Shown piece by piece: positions 1 to 12,954 of a stretch of DNA of 64,000 nt (positions are counted from its first letter, which is position 1; each line of letters starts with the position of its first letter). Source of the DNA: Melieria omissa. Taxonomy: Eukaryota; Arthropoda; Insecta; Diptera; Ulidiidae. Under the pieces are notes generated by a model. The model was given only the letters and a program-made list of their open reading frames with translations. It had not been told where the DNA came from and searched no databases. The stretch covers positions 108,695,486 through 108,759,485 of the forward strand of contig OZ020269.1 in the NCBI GenBank assembly GCA_963971225.1. The letters run 5' to 3'. The translations under genes and the position numbers were made by a program.

Positions 1-3000
1 CAAAGGTTCATTTCATTCCTCATCCAGTGACTGTGTACGTGCGTCTCTCTGGCCAACCACGCGGCGTGTGCGTGAGTGAGTGCGCATAGATATCGAAGAA
101 GATATCAGGCTGCATTGTAAAGGTAGTCTTCAATGGCTCATGGAGAGATCGGCCAGCGGAAATGGTCTCCAATAAAATTGGCTGATATTCAAAAATGGCT
201 GAAATAGTTGAGCCAGCTGGCCGGAAATTATTGAAAAACAGTAATGGTGCAAGAATATTTGCATCAAGAATTAATAGAGCAAACTTTCGTATAGAGCACA
301 TATTTTTTTATGACAGGTATTAATTTTGAAAACCTCATCTTGATAGTTACGAGTGTACATAAAATAATAAGAACTTTCGGGTAACGTCGGACGGATGACG
401 GAGTCTGTCCATATTAGCGAAATTTGCTTAGCATAAAATAATGGCACAACTTTATCAAAGCAGCACTAAATAAGTTTTCGCTCGCTGTTACTCAATAACG
501 GCGCGCCGCCTCGTCCCTGGCACGTTGGGCCCAGCTGGACAGATGGCTGGACGGACAACTTGTCGGGTAGGCATGGAGCAGAGAACGCTTGAATTGTTTT
601 GCACTGCCTAGCAGCCAGTTTTAATTTGTGTGTGTGTGTGTGTGTGTTCATATGACTATTGCATTATTAAGTATTCTCGTGCATTTTTCTCTGGTTAAAC
701 CTCAGTCGGCACTGGCTCTAAGTACTTTCTTTGGTTTTCTTCATAACTTGCTACATGCGCCGCTTTTCCGTTTGGTGCTTTCAAGAGTGCGACGCTCTGT
801 GGTTGTGAGCATTGCGCATGCGCATAGCACGCAGTCATAAATTCTTCACACCTTATGATTATAGCATCTTAATACCATCCGCATTCTCCGCTTACTGCCG
901 CAAATACCAACACAACACCCACAAACAAACAATCACACGCGAACCAATCTGGTATACAACGCAATTGCTTCGTAGGTGCAGGGACCGCACTCACCCAATC
1001 CTTGCCGCATGCAAGCGACGTCGGTCAACGTCGGCTGGGGATTGTGGGTATTGTTTACGTCTGGCAATATGCGCCGCTTCACTACACTCGGCACCGCTGC
1101 GCGCTACGCCATGGCCCAAACTCTTGGCCAGCCGTGGAGGCGCATGCATACCCACTCGCCCTGTCCGTCCGCACTGGCATCGACATCCATGACTTGCCGT
1201 ATGCTCGTGCGTGCGTGTGTAAGTGAGTACGTGTGTGTGTGTGTGTGTGAGTCTTCATCACGCATGCCATTTTATAAATACTTAATTTTTATCATTCATA
1301 TTTTGTGCACTCGTCTGCAGTCGCAACACCACACCACACCACACCCGTCCGCCACCAGCCACCAGCGATGTCTCTTTCCTGGGCGCTACCCTCTTCAAAA
1401 GCCAGGCACTTGGCAGCGTTTTGAACCTGTTGGACATGAATATGAAAATGTTGCAATGCCGCAACGTGACGTGTTGCTAGTGGCGGAGTTTTTCGTGTTG
1501 TTGCTGTTGGTGTTTTCGTTAGCTACCTATTACGGTTTAGCTTCTGAGTGGTGTCTCATCCGCCGTCCACTCGCTTCTTGTCTCATCAAACACATTCGCT
1601 TTGTTGTTGGCAGTTGGCGGTGTTATTTGCTGGTCAAACCTCGCGTGGTGCGAGTGCGAATAATTGTTGCATGCCGCAGGGTGGTGGATGGCTGTGCCTG
1701 ACATGCGCTTCGTGGCCGGTCTTTGGCCAATGTTCATTTCTGCATATATTTGTTTTTACGCTCCATGTGTGGGGAAGATAACAAACCTTACTTTATCAAC
1801 ATTTGTTAAAATTTCAATGACGAAGCGAAAACTTTGAAAACAGCATCAATTCAGTAACTTTTTGTACTTCACAGCCTGAGGGTAGTTGACACGGAACAGC
1901 GCAGTTCATCGAACAGAAGAACAGAATCCTGACGAAACGGAAATTGAGGCCGTTCATTCCTGCGTGCGCTGACAACGGGAGGAGAGAATATGTCTTGAGC
2001 TGACCCCAGTCATTGGTCTCGAACTCTACTGACGGCAACTAGCCAAATGTTGAAAACAAATCGACCTGACCTGGTTAAAGTTAATCAATCAATTTATTTA
2101 TTTGTTTTTTTTAATTTTTAATTCATTAATTATTTATTTAATTTGTTCATTTATTATTTATTATGGAGCGACCCCAATGGCCACCACTACAGCTTCGCCG
2201 TACTCACAGCGGACATGTACCGGCACCAACTACCACAGGCGACGCTTGCGCATTATTTATTTCGGTTTCAATTTATTCTCTTCTCTTGTTAATTTTAGTC
2301 TAAAAAACAACTGCAAATCTTTAATAGTTAAACGTTAATTGTTGTTTATTCGTATATGTATATGTTTGTATGTGTGAGGTGTGTCGCCGATATTTTGCAT
2401 ACATTACTCGAGCAGCCATTGGCCAGCGCGCACCTGTACGCCACCACAACAGCACAAACCGTTGCACTTCGCAGCCGCGCTCCAGCCGCTGCTCCAATAC
2501 CGGTTCCAGCGGGACCATTTTAATATTTCTACTTTTTACACGCGCATTTCACATTTTTTGTCAGTGGGTATTTGGAGGAACGCGTTTCAGTTAAATCGGT
2601 TTCGGTATTTTTTATTCGATTTTCAAATTTCTCGGCACACAGACAGACGACGTGCGGCTAGAGCGCAGTGGATGGCTGCAGCAGGCGCTGGAGAGGAGGC
2701 GGCTCTGTGCGATGCGGATGCAAACTCGAACGCGTTATATGTATTAAGTATAGTATAAGTTTAATTACTGCGCTGCCAAGTCATGATTATTGTTGGCTTT
2801 TTGGTGTGTTGGTGTCAATTTGAAAACGTTTCGAGTGTGAAATAAAATGCGCTAAACCGGAGAGAGTTTTGCTTTTTTATTCACTTGATGGCCCGCGGTG
2901 AGTACGCTGACATGTGTAAGACAGCAAAAGTTCGCATTCAATAAGTTGCAAAGGTACGCAGGGAATTTGCAGAAACCAGCGAGTGCCAAACAGGAAACAG

Positions 3001-3520
3001 GAATGCTGAAAACACACAACGAACCCATAATTAGTTGGGCTATCGAAACTGAGGCAGCAGCAGAGAACAACGGACACGGACAGACTTGTATTACTCAATA
3101 GGAGGCAGGCAGGCAGAAAGCACGCGAAAAGAACTGCACAAGGCGGCTGCAGTCGGCTGCAGAACAACAAGTGTAGATACGCGTTAAGAGAGCCAAATCC
3201 TGCAGATACCATCTTTGAAACATGGCCCAAAGAGAGCCAAGCGGCAGTACAGTATTAATTCACTATAAACCGACCGAAATTTCAATGTCTCACGAAAGAA
3301 AGTGACCATGGCTCAAACATACAGAAAGAAGTCTCCACACAGAAATGTTTCAAGTGATGACAGATTTTTCAACGACATTGCAGCGCAACAACAAACTTCC
3401 GAAAAGTGATAACTACCGCCGATTCGAGTTTTGAGCATCCAGCTGGCTTTTTTCTCGGTTTTACTTTTGTAGATAATGCCAGTGAAGAATGACAGAAGGA
3501 AAGACAGCTATGGCTCCCTG
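1..3520. other. no gene recognised; simple repeats
   Basis: I see no convincing exon here. There are (GT)n microsatellites near 627-647 and 1229-1249 and AT-rich runs near 2090-2165. A small ATG frame at about 2673-2757 (+) follows a GC-rich stretch and could be a 5' exon, but nothing supports it further. Long open frames here are built around the simple repeats and look non-coding. Confidence 0.4.
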
Positions 3521-3524
3521 TTAA

Positions 3525-3645
3525 CCCATTAGAGCATAAAGTTAAAATATTAAACTACTGTTGAAAGGATAAACCTTGAGTAAAACATATATAACTCCTA
3601 AAATAAACATTTTTTTGACGTCCGATTTATCTAATATTCGATGGG
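3525..3645. mobile_element. 121-bp TTAA-flanked MITE, piggyBac-type
   Basis: TTAA lies at 3521-3524 and again at 3646-3649. The enclosed sequence begins CCCATTAGA and ends TCGATGGG, so it starts with CCC and ends with GGG as piggyBac termini do. The inverted repeat is short (CCCAT plus a nearby TAGA/TCTA match), so this could be chance. TTAA target duplication with CCC ends is the known piggyBac signature. Confidence 0.45.
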
Positions 3646-3649
3646 TTAA

Positions 3650-6600
3650 TCAGAAGTTTTTTTCTGGTCAAGATTTTAGCACTGTCATTGCGAGCGGTTC
3701 TACACTTTAACCGACTACACCGTAGTGTATGGGACTTCCGACACAACTGCCTCAGTGAAAGGAAGGACCCAACTGTGGGCCACTTAAATTGGTCAATTGA
3801 AACTCGACTGACATTTATGATTAATTAGCGTTCTTCCCGCTTTCGAAGTGGAACGAATTAGGTTCCACTGTGAATCCAACTAAACAGAATTTGCAAATGA
3901 CCATCGCACCGTCTTTTATGCGGAGAAAACCGTACATTCGTGGATGCCTACATGCACCCAACTTGCATACAAATGATGTGGGGCCGGGAAGCGGCAAAAT
4001 GGCAACTTTCCGATGTGAACAATGCCCACAGGAGCGGAGGTTCATAAATAAAACATGCGACCAATACGAAAAACAGTCTTCTGCCGACACAATGACTGTC
4101 CGTCGGTGCTGTTGGCAACATTGGGCACTAATTTTTGGGACAAATTGTGTGATTTATTGTTTTATTTTTGAGAGCGCAACCTGTACGACAACAGCACGAA
4201 AATGTCACACACATCTGTACATACATATGTACATACTTGTACATTTGTGGATAGGTAAAGTTTGACATTTGTAGCTTGGTTTGGCGCTTGCTGCTGCCTT
4301 TTGCTCAAGGCTTAGCGGGCAGTCTGCGTATCGCATTTGGACATTCACGCATAGTCCCAGTTGGCATGTTGGCAGCTGATTTTTGGCTCGAGGTTGTAAT
4401 TTTCTCACGCGAGTAGTAATAATTTTTATAAGCCATAATTCAACATTTCACCTCCATCAGCGTCAGCGTCATCGTCATCCTAATTTCCATAACATTGTAA
4501 TTAAAATCGAAATAACAAAAGCATTCCACAGCCAAATGAAGCGGAATGCAAGCCAGAAAACTAGCGAAGAGAAACCGAAGGAAAGACCCACAAAACAGGA
4601 ATCAAATTTTTATATGCAGCCAACATGGAGCAGCAATAAATTTTAATTATACTTCTAATAAAACGAAGTAAAACGACAATCATTATGTACCGGTTGAACG
4701 CGGGAAACTAAGTTCGGTCACGCACGTCAGCAAAAATCAGAAGAATCACATAAATTTGTGTGTAGAGTCCAAACTTCAATGTGCAAATGTTTACCTTTTA
4801 CAATTCAATCTACAATTCGAGATTAAATATATAACCGATTCGATTCGACCTGTGGCGGCCTAAAACAGACTGTGACGACAGCCAGCGCTGACCCACATAC
4901 ATACATATGTGTGTATGTATTAATGCCACAGTTGCTACTGGGAATCACAAACTCTTCAGCTGGAGTAACTTGTCGATTAGCCCTAAGTGGCAACGGATAC
5001 CGCTCACAAAAAAATTTAAATAACATCAACACTGTCCAGACTACCACAAAGTGTGTCACTCTCTTATCGTCGTATATCTAAACACTAATTTAAGACTCAT
5101 TTCCAATTTCATGGCATCTAATGAGCACAAGAAGAAAAGCACCCAGCACAAACCCAAGCAAAACCAAATCTGTGTAAAATTTCATTTAAATTACCAGAAA
5201 CCCTCGGCACCGCAGCGACACAACAAAATGGAAGGAAAAAGAAATGGGCAAAGTGTACGCCTGACTAGCGTCGAATCAAAAACCCCCCAAAAACAAGTAA
5301 AGGAAAGACGCGTTGCATAAAAACCATAAATTAAATATTCAGTTTTTTCTTTGTTTCGATTTCGGTTTTTTATTTATTTTCTTAACTGCTGTTCAACTGG
5401 TTGTCTGTACCGCGCGAAACATAAAAATGTTCAGGCTCCCTTGGGCCGCGCCTTCTCCTGCCTTCTCCGACCACTACGTCGACGCATGTCGTATTATAAG
5501 TTTTTTCTTTTTATTGTTATTATTTTGGTTGTTTGAACATGCGAGGCGCGCGCCGCAGCCAGCGCGCAGGATTCAATGACCCCAAACAAATCAACCGTTG
5601 CGGATCCTTCACGCAAGGCGTCCGCGTAATCGCGCCGGCCAACGATTCGAGTTCTGCGCGCTCTTGTGCGTTCTCTGCGCTTCGTACTCATTTAGTTTCT
5701 TGACTTTTTTATTCGTTTTGGAGTTCAGTTCACCAGCACCTCTTCACCACTTCACCGCTTCAGCGACAGTTAACTTAAATTGCTGCGCTGCGCTGGTGTC
5801 GAATTCCTGGAGGGATTTCTTATATATTTCGGCGCGTCCACTTTGGTTGAGGTGTTTTGAAGTGTTGCGCGTCTTTGCGTACGGTTTCGAGGTTGATTAA
5901 GTGCGCCGAGAAGATATAAGAGTTTGATAAGTTGCGAAGACAACCACCGATACGAGTCCAACAATAAATAACCAATTATAATACTCGCAACTACGCATTG
6001 CATCAGGCCTTGCATTTCCGCGTGGATACGATCATTCTTTTCTCTAAGTTGGTTGCCATAAATATCAGCAGTTTTCTATGCATCAAACACACAATCTAGA
6101 TAAGTAGTTTCCATGTTAAGATCCATGTCTTTACATATGGATCTGTGTTTCTGTGCGAGTATCCTTGCTTAGCCGCACTGTAAGTAACTAATCGACTACT
6201 CAAGCAAGTAACTAATCGAACTTGCTCACCGCATATTTTGTTAAATTTTATATTTTATGTTCCTTGTACCAGAGCTCACCCAAATATGATCGACAAATGT
6301 CATCAAGTGAGCAACGTTAATAATCATCTCCTGTGTAAACTATGGCACACAAAATCTTTTTAAACTATTTTGAGATTTCAACTCAACGAATAGTTTTCTG
6401 CCGTTACAAAATTATTTCCATTAAAAACAAAGATAACGAAAATGTAGTGCCGACTAGTCTCATGTGTTGAACCCATTTGTCTTTATAGCTACAAAATAGC
6501 CCATAAAAACATTTGACTCGGTTATACAATGATTGAAAAAAAATGCCTCTACGGTAGACCATAAGTTTCATAGTTTATTTGTTGCGGCAAGCATATTTTT

Positions 6601-7919
6601 GACAAGGCAAACAAACAACAAACACTGCTCTAAAAATGGGAAGAAAGTGAAATTTCCACCGAACGCAATCGATCTGACTTTCGCAGAACACTTGTGTCAA
6701 TCATTGGGGAAGAAGCAGGGCAGATCGCGAACAGCGCCGCACCCGTGCCCGACGTGTCACCGGGTCTAGCGCTGCGCTGTCAAACGCCATTCGTCGACTG
6801 ACGACAGCATTTAGATCGCGAGCAGCCGAACGCCATCAGCCGAGCACAAAGTGCGATTTGTCAACGCCAAAGTCGAACGGCGCTGCACCACTTTCGATGG
6901 CCATCGCAGCCCATCACTGAGCCCAAAATCCGCACACAATGGGCGTCGCTTTCGAGAACGAAAATCGGCAGCCGGCAAAACCGACCAAGTATTTTTGGAT
7001 TGCAGATCGTGTTCCTGTTAGGAAGTAAATCTAAATGTGGGCATTCAGAGTGAGCCATTTGAATAACCTGCTGCGGCCAGGCGCAATCAAAATGTTTCAA
7101 TAAAGAATTCGGAATCAGCATGATTTCAATTCAAATTGTAAACAATTTGAGCAGGTTCGGCACATGTCAGGTGTTTGCTGTGCGGCTGTTGTTATGGACG
7201 ACTTTGCATTAAACCACCACTTGTTGTATGTAGTTTGCTGCGAGCATTGTAGAATGCTGCTAGCAATGTGGTTCTGACTGCTGCTGCATAGTTTGATCAG
7301 TTGCAAGAACAAAAGGAACAACAAAGGCAAACCAATTTGAGCACGAGCGACATTGGACGCTGCACATCCACTTTACGTGCCGAGCGACCCGAAGGACATG
7401 GCAATAGATTCCGAGAAACGCAACACTTTCACTCAACTTGTCCACCTTGTGACAACCTCTGAAACAAATGTCGATGCTCAAAAGCAAACTGATCGTAAAT
7501 GGTAGCTCATAGGCGAAGTTTGTACTGGCTCACATATGTATGTGTATGATGATATGAACAAATGTTTCAAGTTGGTAAGTCCGTACGAAGGAACCGCTTG
7601 TCTGGCCTTCGTTTCGTGTTTATTGACCTTCCCGCAGGCGCTATAGCACAAACATTTGTATGGTCTCAGTCCCAAATTCAACGCTTAACCTCACAAAAAC
7701 CCCACAAAACGTCGCACAGTGTAACGAGTGCGACCAAAATTACGTAAAATCTATGTTCGAAACGTGGGAAAATTTAATTACCCAATGGAAGATATTACTG
7801 GAAGTATTAGGACAAAACTAAAGTATTATCTTAAGAGATACTTGAATTATTGTAGCCACTACCTTAACTACGCACTACTTATAAACACTATATTTCACTA
7901 TTTATTTGATGCATATTCA
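3650..7919. other. no gene recognised
   Basis: This stretch is AT-rich with GC-rich islands near 5430-5690 and 6690-6960. The islands could be 5' UTR or promoter segments of a gene whose body I cannot place. No protein family is recognisable in any frame. Confidence 0.35.
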
Positions 7920-7923
7920 TTAA

Positions 7924-9765
7924 CGCTTTCGCTATTTTGTTGCCATATGGCACATTGCTACTTTGTGGACGTCTGAACCCCCTGTGGTTTCAAGAATACA
8001 TTTTTTGTTGGTCCTTAGAATAGTTTGAAGTTTTATGAAAAATACGAAATTAATAAACTGATTACACTGAGCAACAGCCAAAATTTTTCCGAGTTCTAGT
8101 AAACCTTTTCTAAAGGATTTTTGGACGCTGATCACAACTGCGTACTTAGTTTTTTGATTGTTTGAGCGGTTTGTAAGTTATTGGTGGTTTTTGCTAGGAG
8201 GTGTTTTCCACGTTTTTTCATCTTTGAATTTTTATTGCATTTGTAATATGTTGAAAAACACGATAATTTTTTTATGACACAATAACGAATCCTCAAGCTA
8301 TAATTTTGACCATAGTAGATTTCGATTGGTCAAGGGTTAACATGGCTATGGCCCTTAAAAGTTCAATTTTCGCGAATTTTTTATAAAAATTCATTTAAAA
8401 TCGGTGTTGCAATTTTCAATTAGGAGTTAGTGTGCAATGTATAGTGTAAGGTTGTAACTTAAACTTATAGAACAGATTTTTTTTATTGTATGTGCCATTC
8501 TCGGCCTATGCTCGTTAGAGTGTAAATGCGACTTCACCTTCTGAACACGTGTTTGTATTGAAATCCCCTAATGCTTTTCGCGTCATTGACGAAAGTAGCT
8601 AAAGTATTTTCGCAAGCGTCAATATTTGTCTTTTCAAGGGCATTAACAAAATTTGAATTGGTTCATTACTGTAGGAGCTATTCTAAAAAGAGTTGCATCA
8701 CACAAGCAAAAATTTCAACCACACACACTTAGCAAACTACTTGCTGTTTTTTCATATTTCACTGCGACATATTTTTAGGGCGCAAAAAAAATCAAAATCA
8801 AAGCTGAAAATTTTATGAGTCAAGGGCATTTGATGAATGTGAGCATTTTCATACCGCTGCCTAAAAGTGTGCTCCGATATTATAGCTCAAAAGTAAATCC
8901 TTTTGTTGCTGAATTTATGAATGGAGAACTTACATATTTGTACACATACTCTATTACAAACATCGTATTTCAAAAATTCCTTTTTTGGTTGAAAGCCCCA
9001 ACATTCTTCTTTCACTATATGACTATATATATTTTTTGTAAGACAAATTCTTTTGTGTATTCGCAATCTTGCAAAGTAACTGAAAATTTGACTTTGCAAA
9101 TGAATAACTCTTGCAAATTTGAACCGATTTTAATGTTTTAAATTTGAAATACATAGTTAGAGTATTGTTAATCTATGTTAAAAAAATGGCATTTTAGACT
9201 TCAGGTTTGTAGGAGCTGCATACGTATAATGGTCAAAAAACATGGAAAACGCCCTCCGAGGAAAACCATCAATATTTCTTAAGCCGCTCAAACAATCAAA
9301 AAACTAAGGACGCAGTTGTGATCAGCGTCCAAAAATCCTTTAGAAAAGTATGGTTTGATTTCAGAAAAAAAAAATAATGTCGATTTTGTTGCTCTGTGTT
9401 ATTAAAGTTTAAAGAAGAGAAGTATACACGTTTTTTAATGGTAGCATATATCGTGACATAGTAAAGGAAGAAGAAGCAGAAAACTTTAGATAACTTTTTA
9501 ATTTGATGTTTTCTTTCAATTTAAATACTTTTTTTTTTAATTTTAGCTTACTTCAGCTAAAATTAAAAAAAAAAGACGAAAGATTCAAATTTTCGTAATG
9601 CGTAAAAATTTTTATGTTTAAGTAATTATTACAGCCACAACGATGTGGTTGCTCTCATAGAAAAACATTTTAAAATACATGGTCCGAGTATAAAAATTTA
9701 AAAACGTTCTTATGTAATGTTGCTCATATAACCACATAGAAACCTAAGACGTAAAATTTAAAATT
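7924..9765 (-). mobile_element. piggyBac-type MITE, second copy, split by another element
   Basis: The two parts, 7924-8064 and 9399-9765, together match in reverse orientation most of the complete element at 19980-20685. The left end reads TTAA then CGCTTTCGCTATTTTG, which differs by one base from the other copy. Shared blocks include the stretch near 7980-8012 (matching 20597-20630) and the stretch near 9630-9665 (matching 20303-20345). The right terminus near 9766 is worn. A 1334-bp CACTA-like element sits between the halves. Confidence 0.75.
8065..9398. mobile_element. CACTA-like non-autonomous element with long inverted repeats
   Basis: The left end begins CACTGAGCAACAG and the reverse complement of the right end begins CACAGAGCAACAA. 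Similarity between the arms continues for roughly 150 bp; 8108-8222 pairs with 9230-9345 almost throughout. A 3-bp direct duplication TTA flanks it (8062-8064 and 9399-9401), and removing the element and one TTA rejoins the host MITE as in its intact copy. CAC ends with a 3-bp duplication resemble the EnSpm/CACTA group, but assignment is by inference only. No transposase frame is present. Confidence 0.75.
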
Positions 9766-9769
9766 TTAA

Positions 9770-10761
9770 CTTTCCCCAGTAAAAAGAAATTAGCTGCTAA
9801 TTTAATAATTCCATCACTAATATTCCAAAGTTACTTCTTAATTCATGAGGGAAGCGGGCGTGGCTGTGGTCCGATTTTAATGATTTTTTGAAAATTTCTT
9901 CATTTTGAACACAAAACTATGCTCATCAATTTTAATCGAAATTGGACAACATTTACTATTTTCGGCCACGGGTTATATGAAGTCGTTATACTGTGCGTCG
10001 CCCTCTCGGGTAGAATATTTGAACAAGTGCTGCAGTTTCTGCACCTTTGTGTACTTTCATTACTAAACATTCAATGCAACAACATTGTGTTGATTTTTGT
10101 TGAAATATCCTCGCACATGTGAAAAAGTTACGGCTTTATTTACCCAAAAAAACACATGAGGTGTTTCCAGTAGCGACGGCTGTGCTTATATTCAGCAACA
10201 TTTTAACTATTTGCTTTTACCCAAATTTTGAAATTGTGGCGCTAACAGTTCATAAAAATGCTCTTAATTTTAAGTACGCGTACTTGACTACCCCAGAAAA
10301 GTATATTTGCCAGCGCGCAGTTTCCCAAGTTTTATTGCCATTTACAATTTGAAAACATACAGACTGCTTTACAGTTTTGTTTCACTTTTCTTGTTTGGTT
10401 TACTTCAGGTTTTCATTTTGGCCATTCAAAATTAATGGTTTTGTTTTCCATCTTCATCTTCAATGTTATTTCAGTGGACATTATTTCTGCTCCTTTCATT
10501 TCAAATTTTTAGTCATTTTCATCATGAAAGTAATGCGTCGCATGTAAGGAGGGGACCACAGAAAAAACTTTAAATATTTTGCTGCAAAAAATAAATTCAA
10601 AACTGACAGTAAAGTATGATGGGCTGAAAGTAGAGATCAAAATACAAGAATCGAAAGAAATTTGACCCCTAAACTAATTGATTGTTTCGATATTTAAAAC
10701 AAGCAATGAGATCCTGTGGTATAACAATAGGCCTAACTTGGCCTCTGTTCGAATCATATAA
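9770..10761. other. no gene recognised
   Basis: AT-rich sequence without a recognisable exon. A GC-richer patch near 9850-9880 resembles worn interspersed repeat, but I cannot name it. Confidence 0.35.
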
Positions 10762-10769
10762 ACTTTCTT

Positions 10770-11075
10770 TTTCTACTTCTTCTTCATCTTCTTGACTGGC
10801 ACGACAGCCCAATTACGAGACTAAGGCCGAGCTACCCGCAACCATCCATGTTGTGCGTGCGAATGTTTTTTACAAGGTTGGAACGGCGAGTTGGGAGTTT
10901 CTTCATAGGCAATTTTACTCTCAGAGGTTTGCCATTTCCTGCTGAGAGGACAGCCGCCGAAAGAAAAACATTTTTTTTTTCGGTGTTAACGCAACGGAGT
11001 CTTGAACCTGGGTTCGAGCGTCGCATTTGACTCACGGCCTAACGCACTAGCCAGCTGACCTACGTCGGCTGCCCG
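10770..11075 (-). mobile_element. tRNA-derived SINE, complete copy with 8-bp duplication
   Basis: On the minus strand the element starts with a tRNA-like head containing an A-box-like GTAGGTCAGCTGGCTAGTG and a B-box-like GGTTCAAGACTCC. These are the internal RNA polymerase III promoter elements. The body is shared with 15023-15350, and a purine-rich tail lies at 10770-10800 on the plus strand as pyrimidines. ACTTTCTT flanks it at 10762-10769 and 11076-11083. No coding potential. Confidence 0.85.
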
Positions 11076-11083
11076 ACTTTCTT

Positions 11084-12256
11084 GTTATCTACCTAAACTC
11101 TATCTTGTTCCACTCTACACCACTGGTGATGAGATGCACAACGTAAGTTGCTTGTAGTTGTAGAAAGTTTTCTAGATTTTTCTGTAAATGGTGCCGAATA
11201 TCTTCAACCCACTCATATTTTTGGAATGGAAATAAAACATAAGAAACATTTTATAATTAGATTTAACACCATCACGACGGCGACAACACGTCACATACTG
11301 AGAACACCAACAATCGAATAGTTTCCTTGTGTTGAGAAACAGATTTCCAAGTGAAAACGCTTTCCATCAACATGGCCCCAAACATACACGCACACACACA
11401 CACACTCACGCGCACTCATGCAATGAACGACACGCAAGTGCAAAGAAAATTTTCTCATTTTCACTTTCAAAACACACACCAAGCATTTTCCGGACAAGCG
11501 CGCACAATTTGAAAACCCATCAGCGTCCTCGGCGCAGAGCAACAACGCCACCAACAAAAGCATTGCTCAGCCGTGGCGACATCATCTCCGCCGTCGTCGC
11601 CGTGATGCGGAATTCGAGAGCGAAATTTTCAAATTGCGCCGGACGTTTTCGGCGTGAAAGTTGGAGGTGGCTACGAATGCGTAGACAAAAGCGTCTGGGG
11701 GCCACGGAAGCGGTCGCCAACACCGCACGCCAAACGCTGAGGATGTGCGTTGACGTTATGGTTGTTGGTGTTGGTGTTGAAAGAAATGCTGTTGCTTTGT
11801 CTCGGTCTCCTTGCTGGCCATTTGATTTTTAGACGACAAATAAAATGGAACCGAAATGCTTTAATTATAAGCAGAAAAACACACAAAGCGACAGGCCAAC
11901 ACACGTTTCCAAAAACAAGCAACACAAGCAAAAAATGTGAAAAACTTTATGTGTCGCTTGCGTTTTTTATTCATGTCAAAGATTTAGCAATAGCAATGAA
12001 TTTTGATAATTTATGGCATTATTAGTGACACTGGACATTGTTTGTTCCTCTAAAATAAAATTCTATGATTCTAAATCGGATGCTGTGAATTTGGCACTGT
12101 CCTTGTTGTTGCATTCACTTCACGAATAGGATTTTATGCCGCTAGAGCGAAATCGTTGACAATTGTTATGTAACAATGCTGAACGATTTCGTCGACTAAA
12201 TATTAAAAAAAAGAGTTCACATTGTTACGAAAGCTTCATTTGAGGATCAATTAAAT
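11084..12256. other. no gene recognised; CA repeat and GC-rich island
   Basis: A (CA)n run occurs near 11385-11410, and 11520-11830 is unusually GC-rich for the area. Frames are open on both strands across the island, but none resembles a known protein. It could be a promoter or 5' UTR. Confidence 0.3.
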
Positions 12257-12954
12257 GGCACAAAGTGACACAACTCAAAATTTTTAAATTTATGTGTTAA
12301 TACTATGCACAATGGATATATAGATCCAATAAGCAAAAGTTCAGTATTTTTTGTTGTTTTTAGCTGTTGGCAAAATACAGTCAGGTGTCTCTTCATGTCG
12401 AGAAGTTTGATGCTATTTGAACGCTGCAGCTCAATGCAAAAGAGTCCGAATTCAAATTGTGACACTTTTGACGAAATAAATGTTTTTGTTGAAGTTAAGT
12501 TTAAGTAAAGTTGTAACAATTTTTGTATATACCTATTTTGAAAAAAAAATTTATTTTGAATTTGAAAAATTTTTATAAATAAATGTTTTTGTTGAAGTTA
12601 ATTTTAAGTAAAGTTGTGACAATTTTTGTATATATTTTCAAATAAAAAAAAATTTCGAATTTTCAAAATTTTTCTTTCAACTTTTTAACTGTTATTTATA
12701 ATTATTAAACCCAGAAAAAGTGACAATTCGATAATTATAGAATAAAAATATCATCAAAGAAGTCACAACTCAAAATTTTGAATTTTCTAGTGTAAAAAAA
12801 ACTTTGTAACCCATCCTAAAGCATTATCTGTAGGGATTTTCTACTAAACGGTCTATACGTTATTTTTAAAAAAATTGTTATTCAGCTCAAAAGCAGTTTT
12901 TTGCGTTTCCTGAAAAATTCCAAATTTGGAATTGTGTCACTTTTGTAGTGAGTG
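12257..12954. mobile_element. probable Tc1-type MITE with worn ends
   Basis: The left end contains CAAAGTGACACAACTC and the reverse complement of the right end contains CAAAAGTGACACAATTC. The same GTGACACxxTTG block recurs internally near 12460 in inverted orientation and near 12760. Repeated binding-site-like blocks at termini and inside suggest a non-autonomous Tc1-like element. Target duplications cannot be read. Confidence 0.5.
12474..12650. repeat. 103-bp tandem duplication inside the MITE
   Basis: The stretch starting at 12474 (AAATAAATGTTTTTGTTG...) is repeated starting at 12577. About 70 bp match closely, and the rest of the unit is A/T-rich filler. Confidence 0.7.

Noticed and set aside
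976..1701. 241-codon open frame on the plus strand
   Set aside because: It spans a GT microsatellite, is Cys/Arg/His-heavy without domains, starts at a non-ATG codon, and overlaps open frames in other phases. It looks like chance.
11329..11832. 167-codon open frame on the plus strand
   Set aside because: It begins in a CA repeat (Thr-His run) and continues through a GC-rich island open on both strands. No family resemblance or splice partners.
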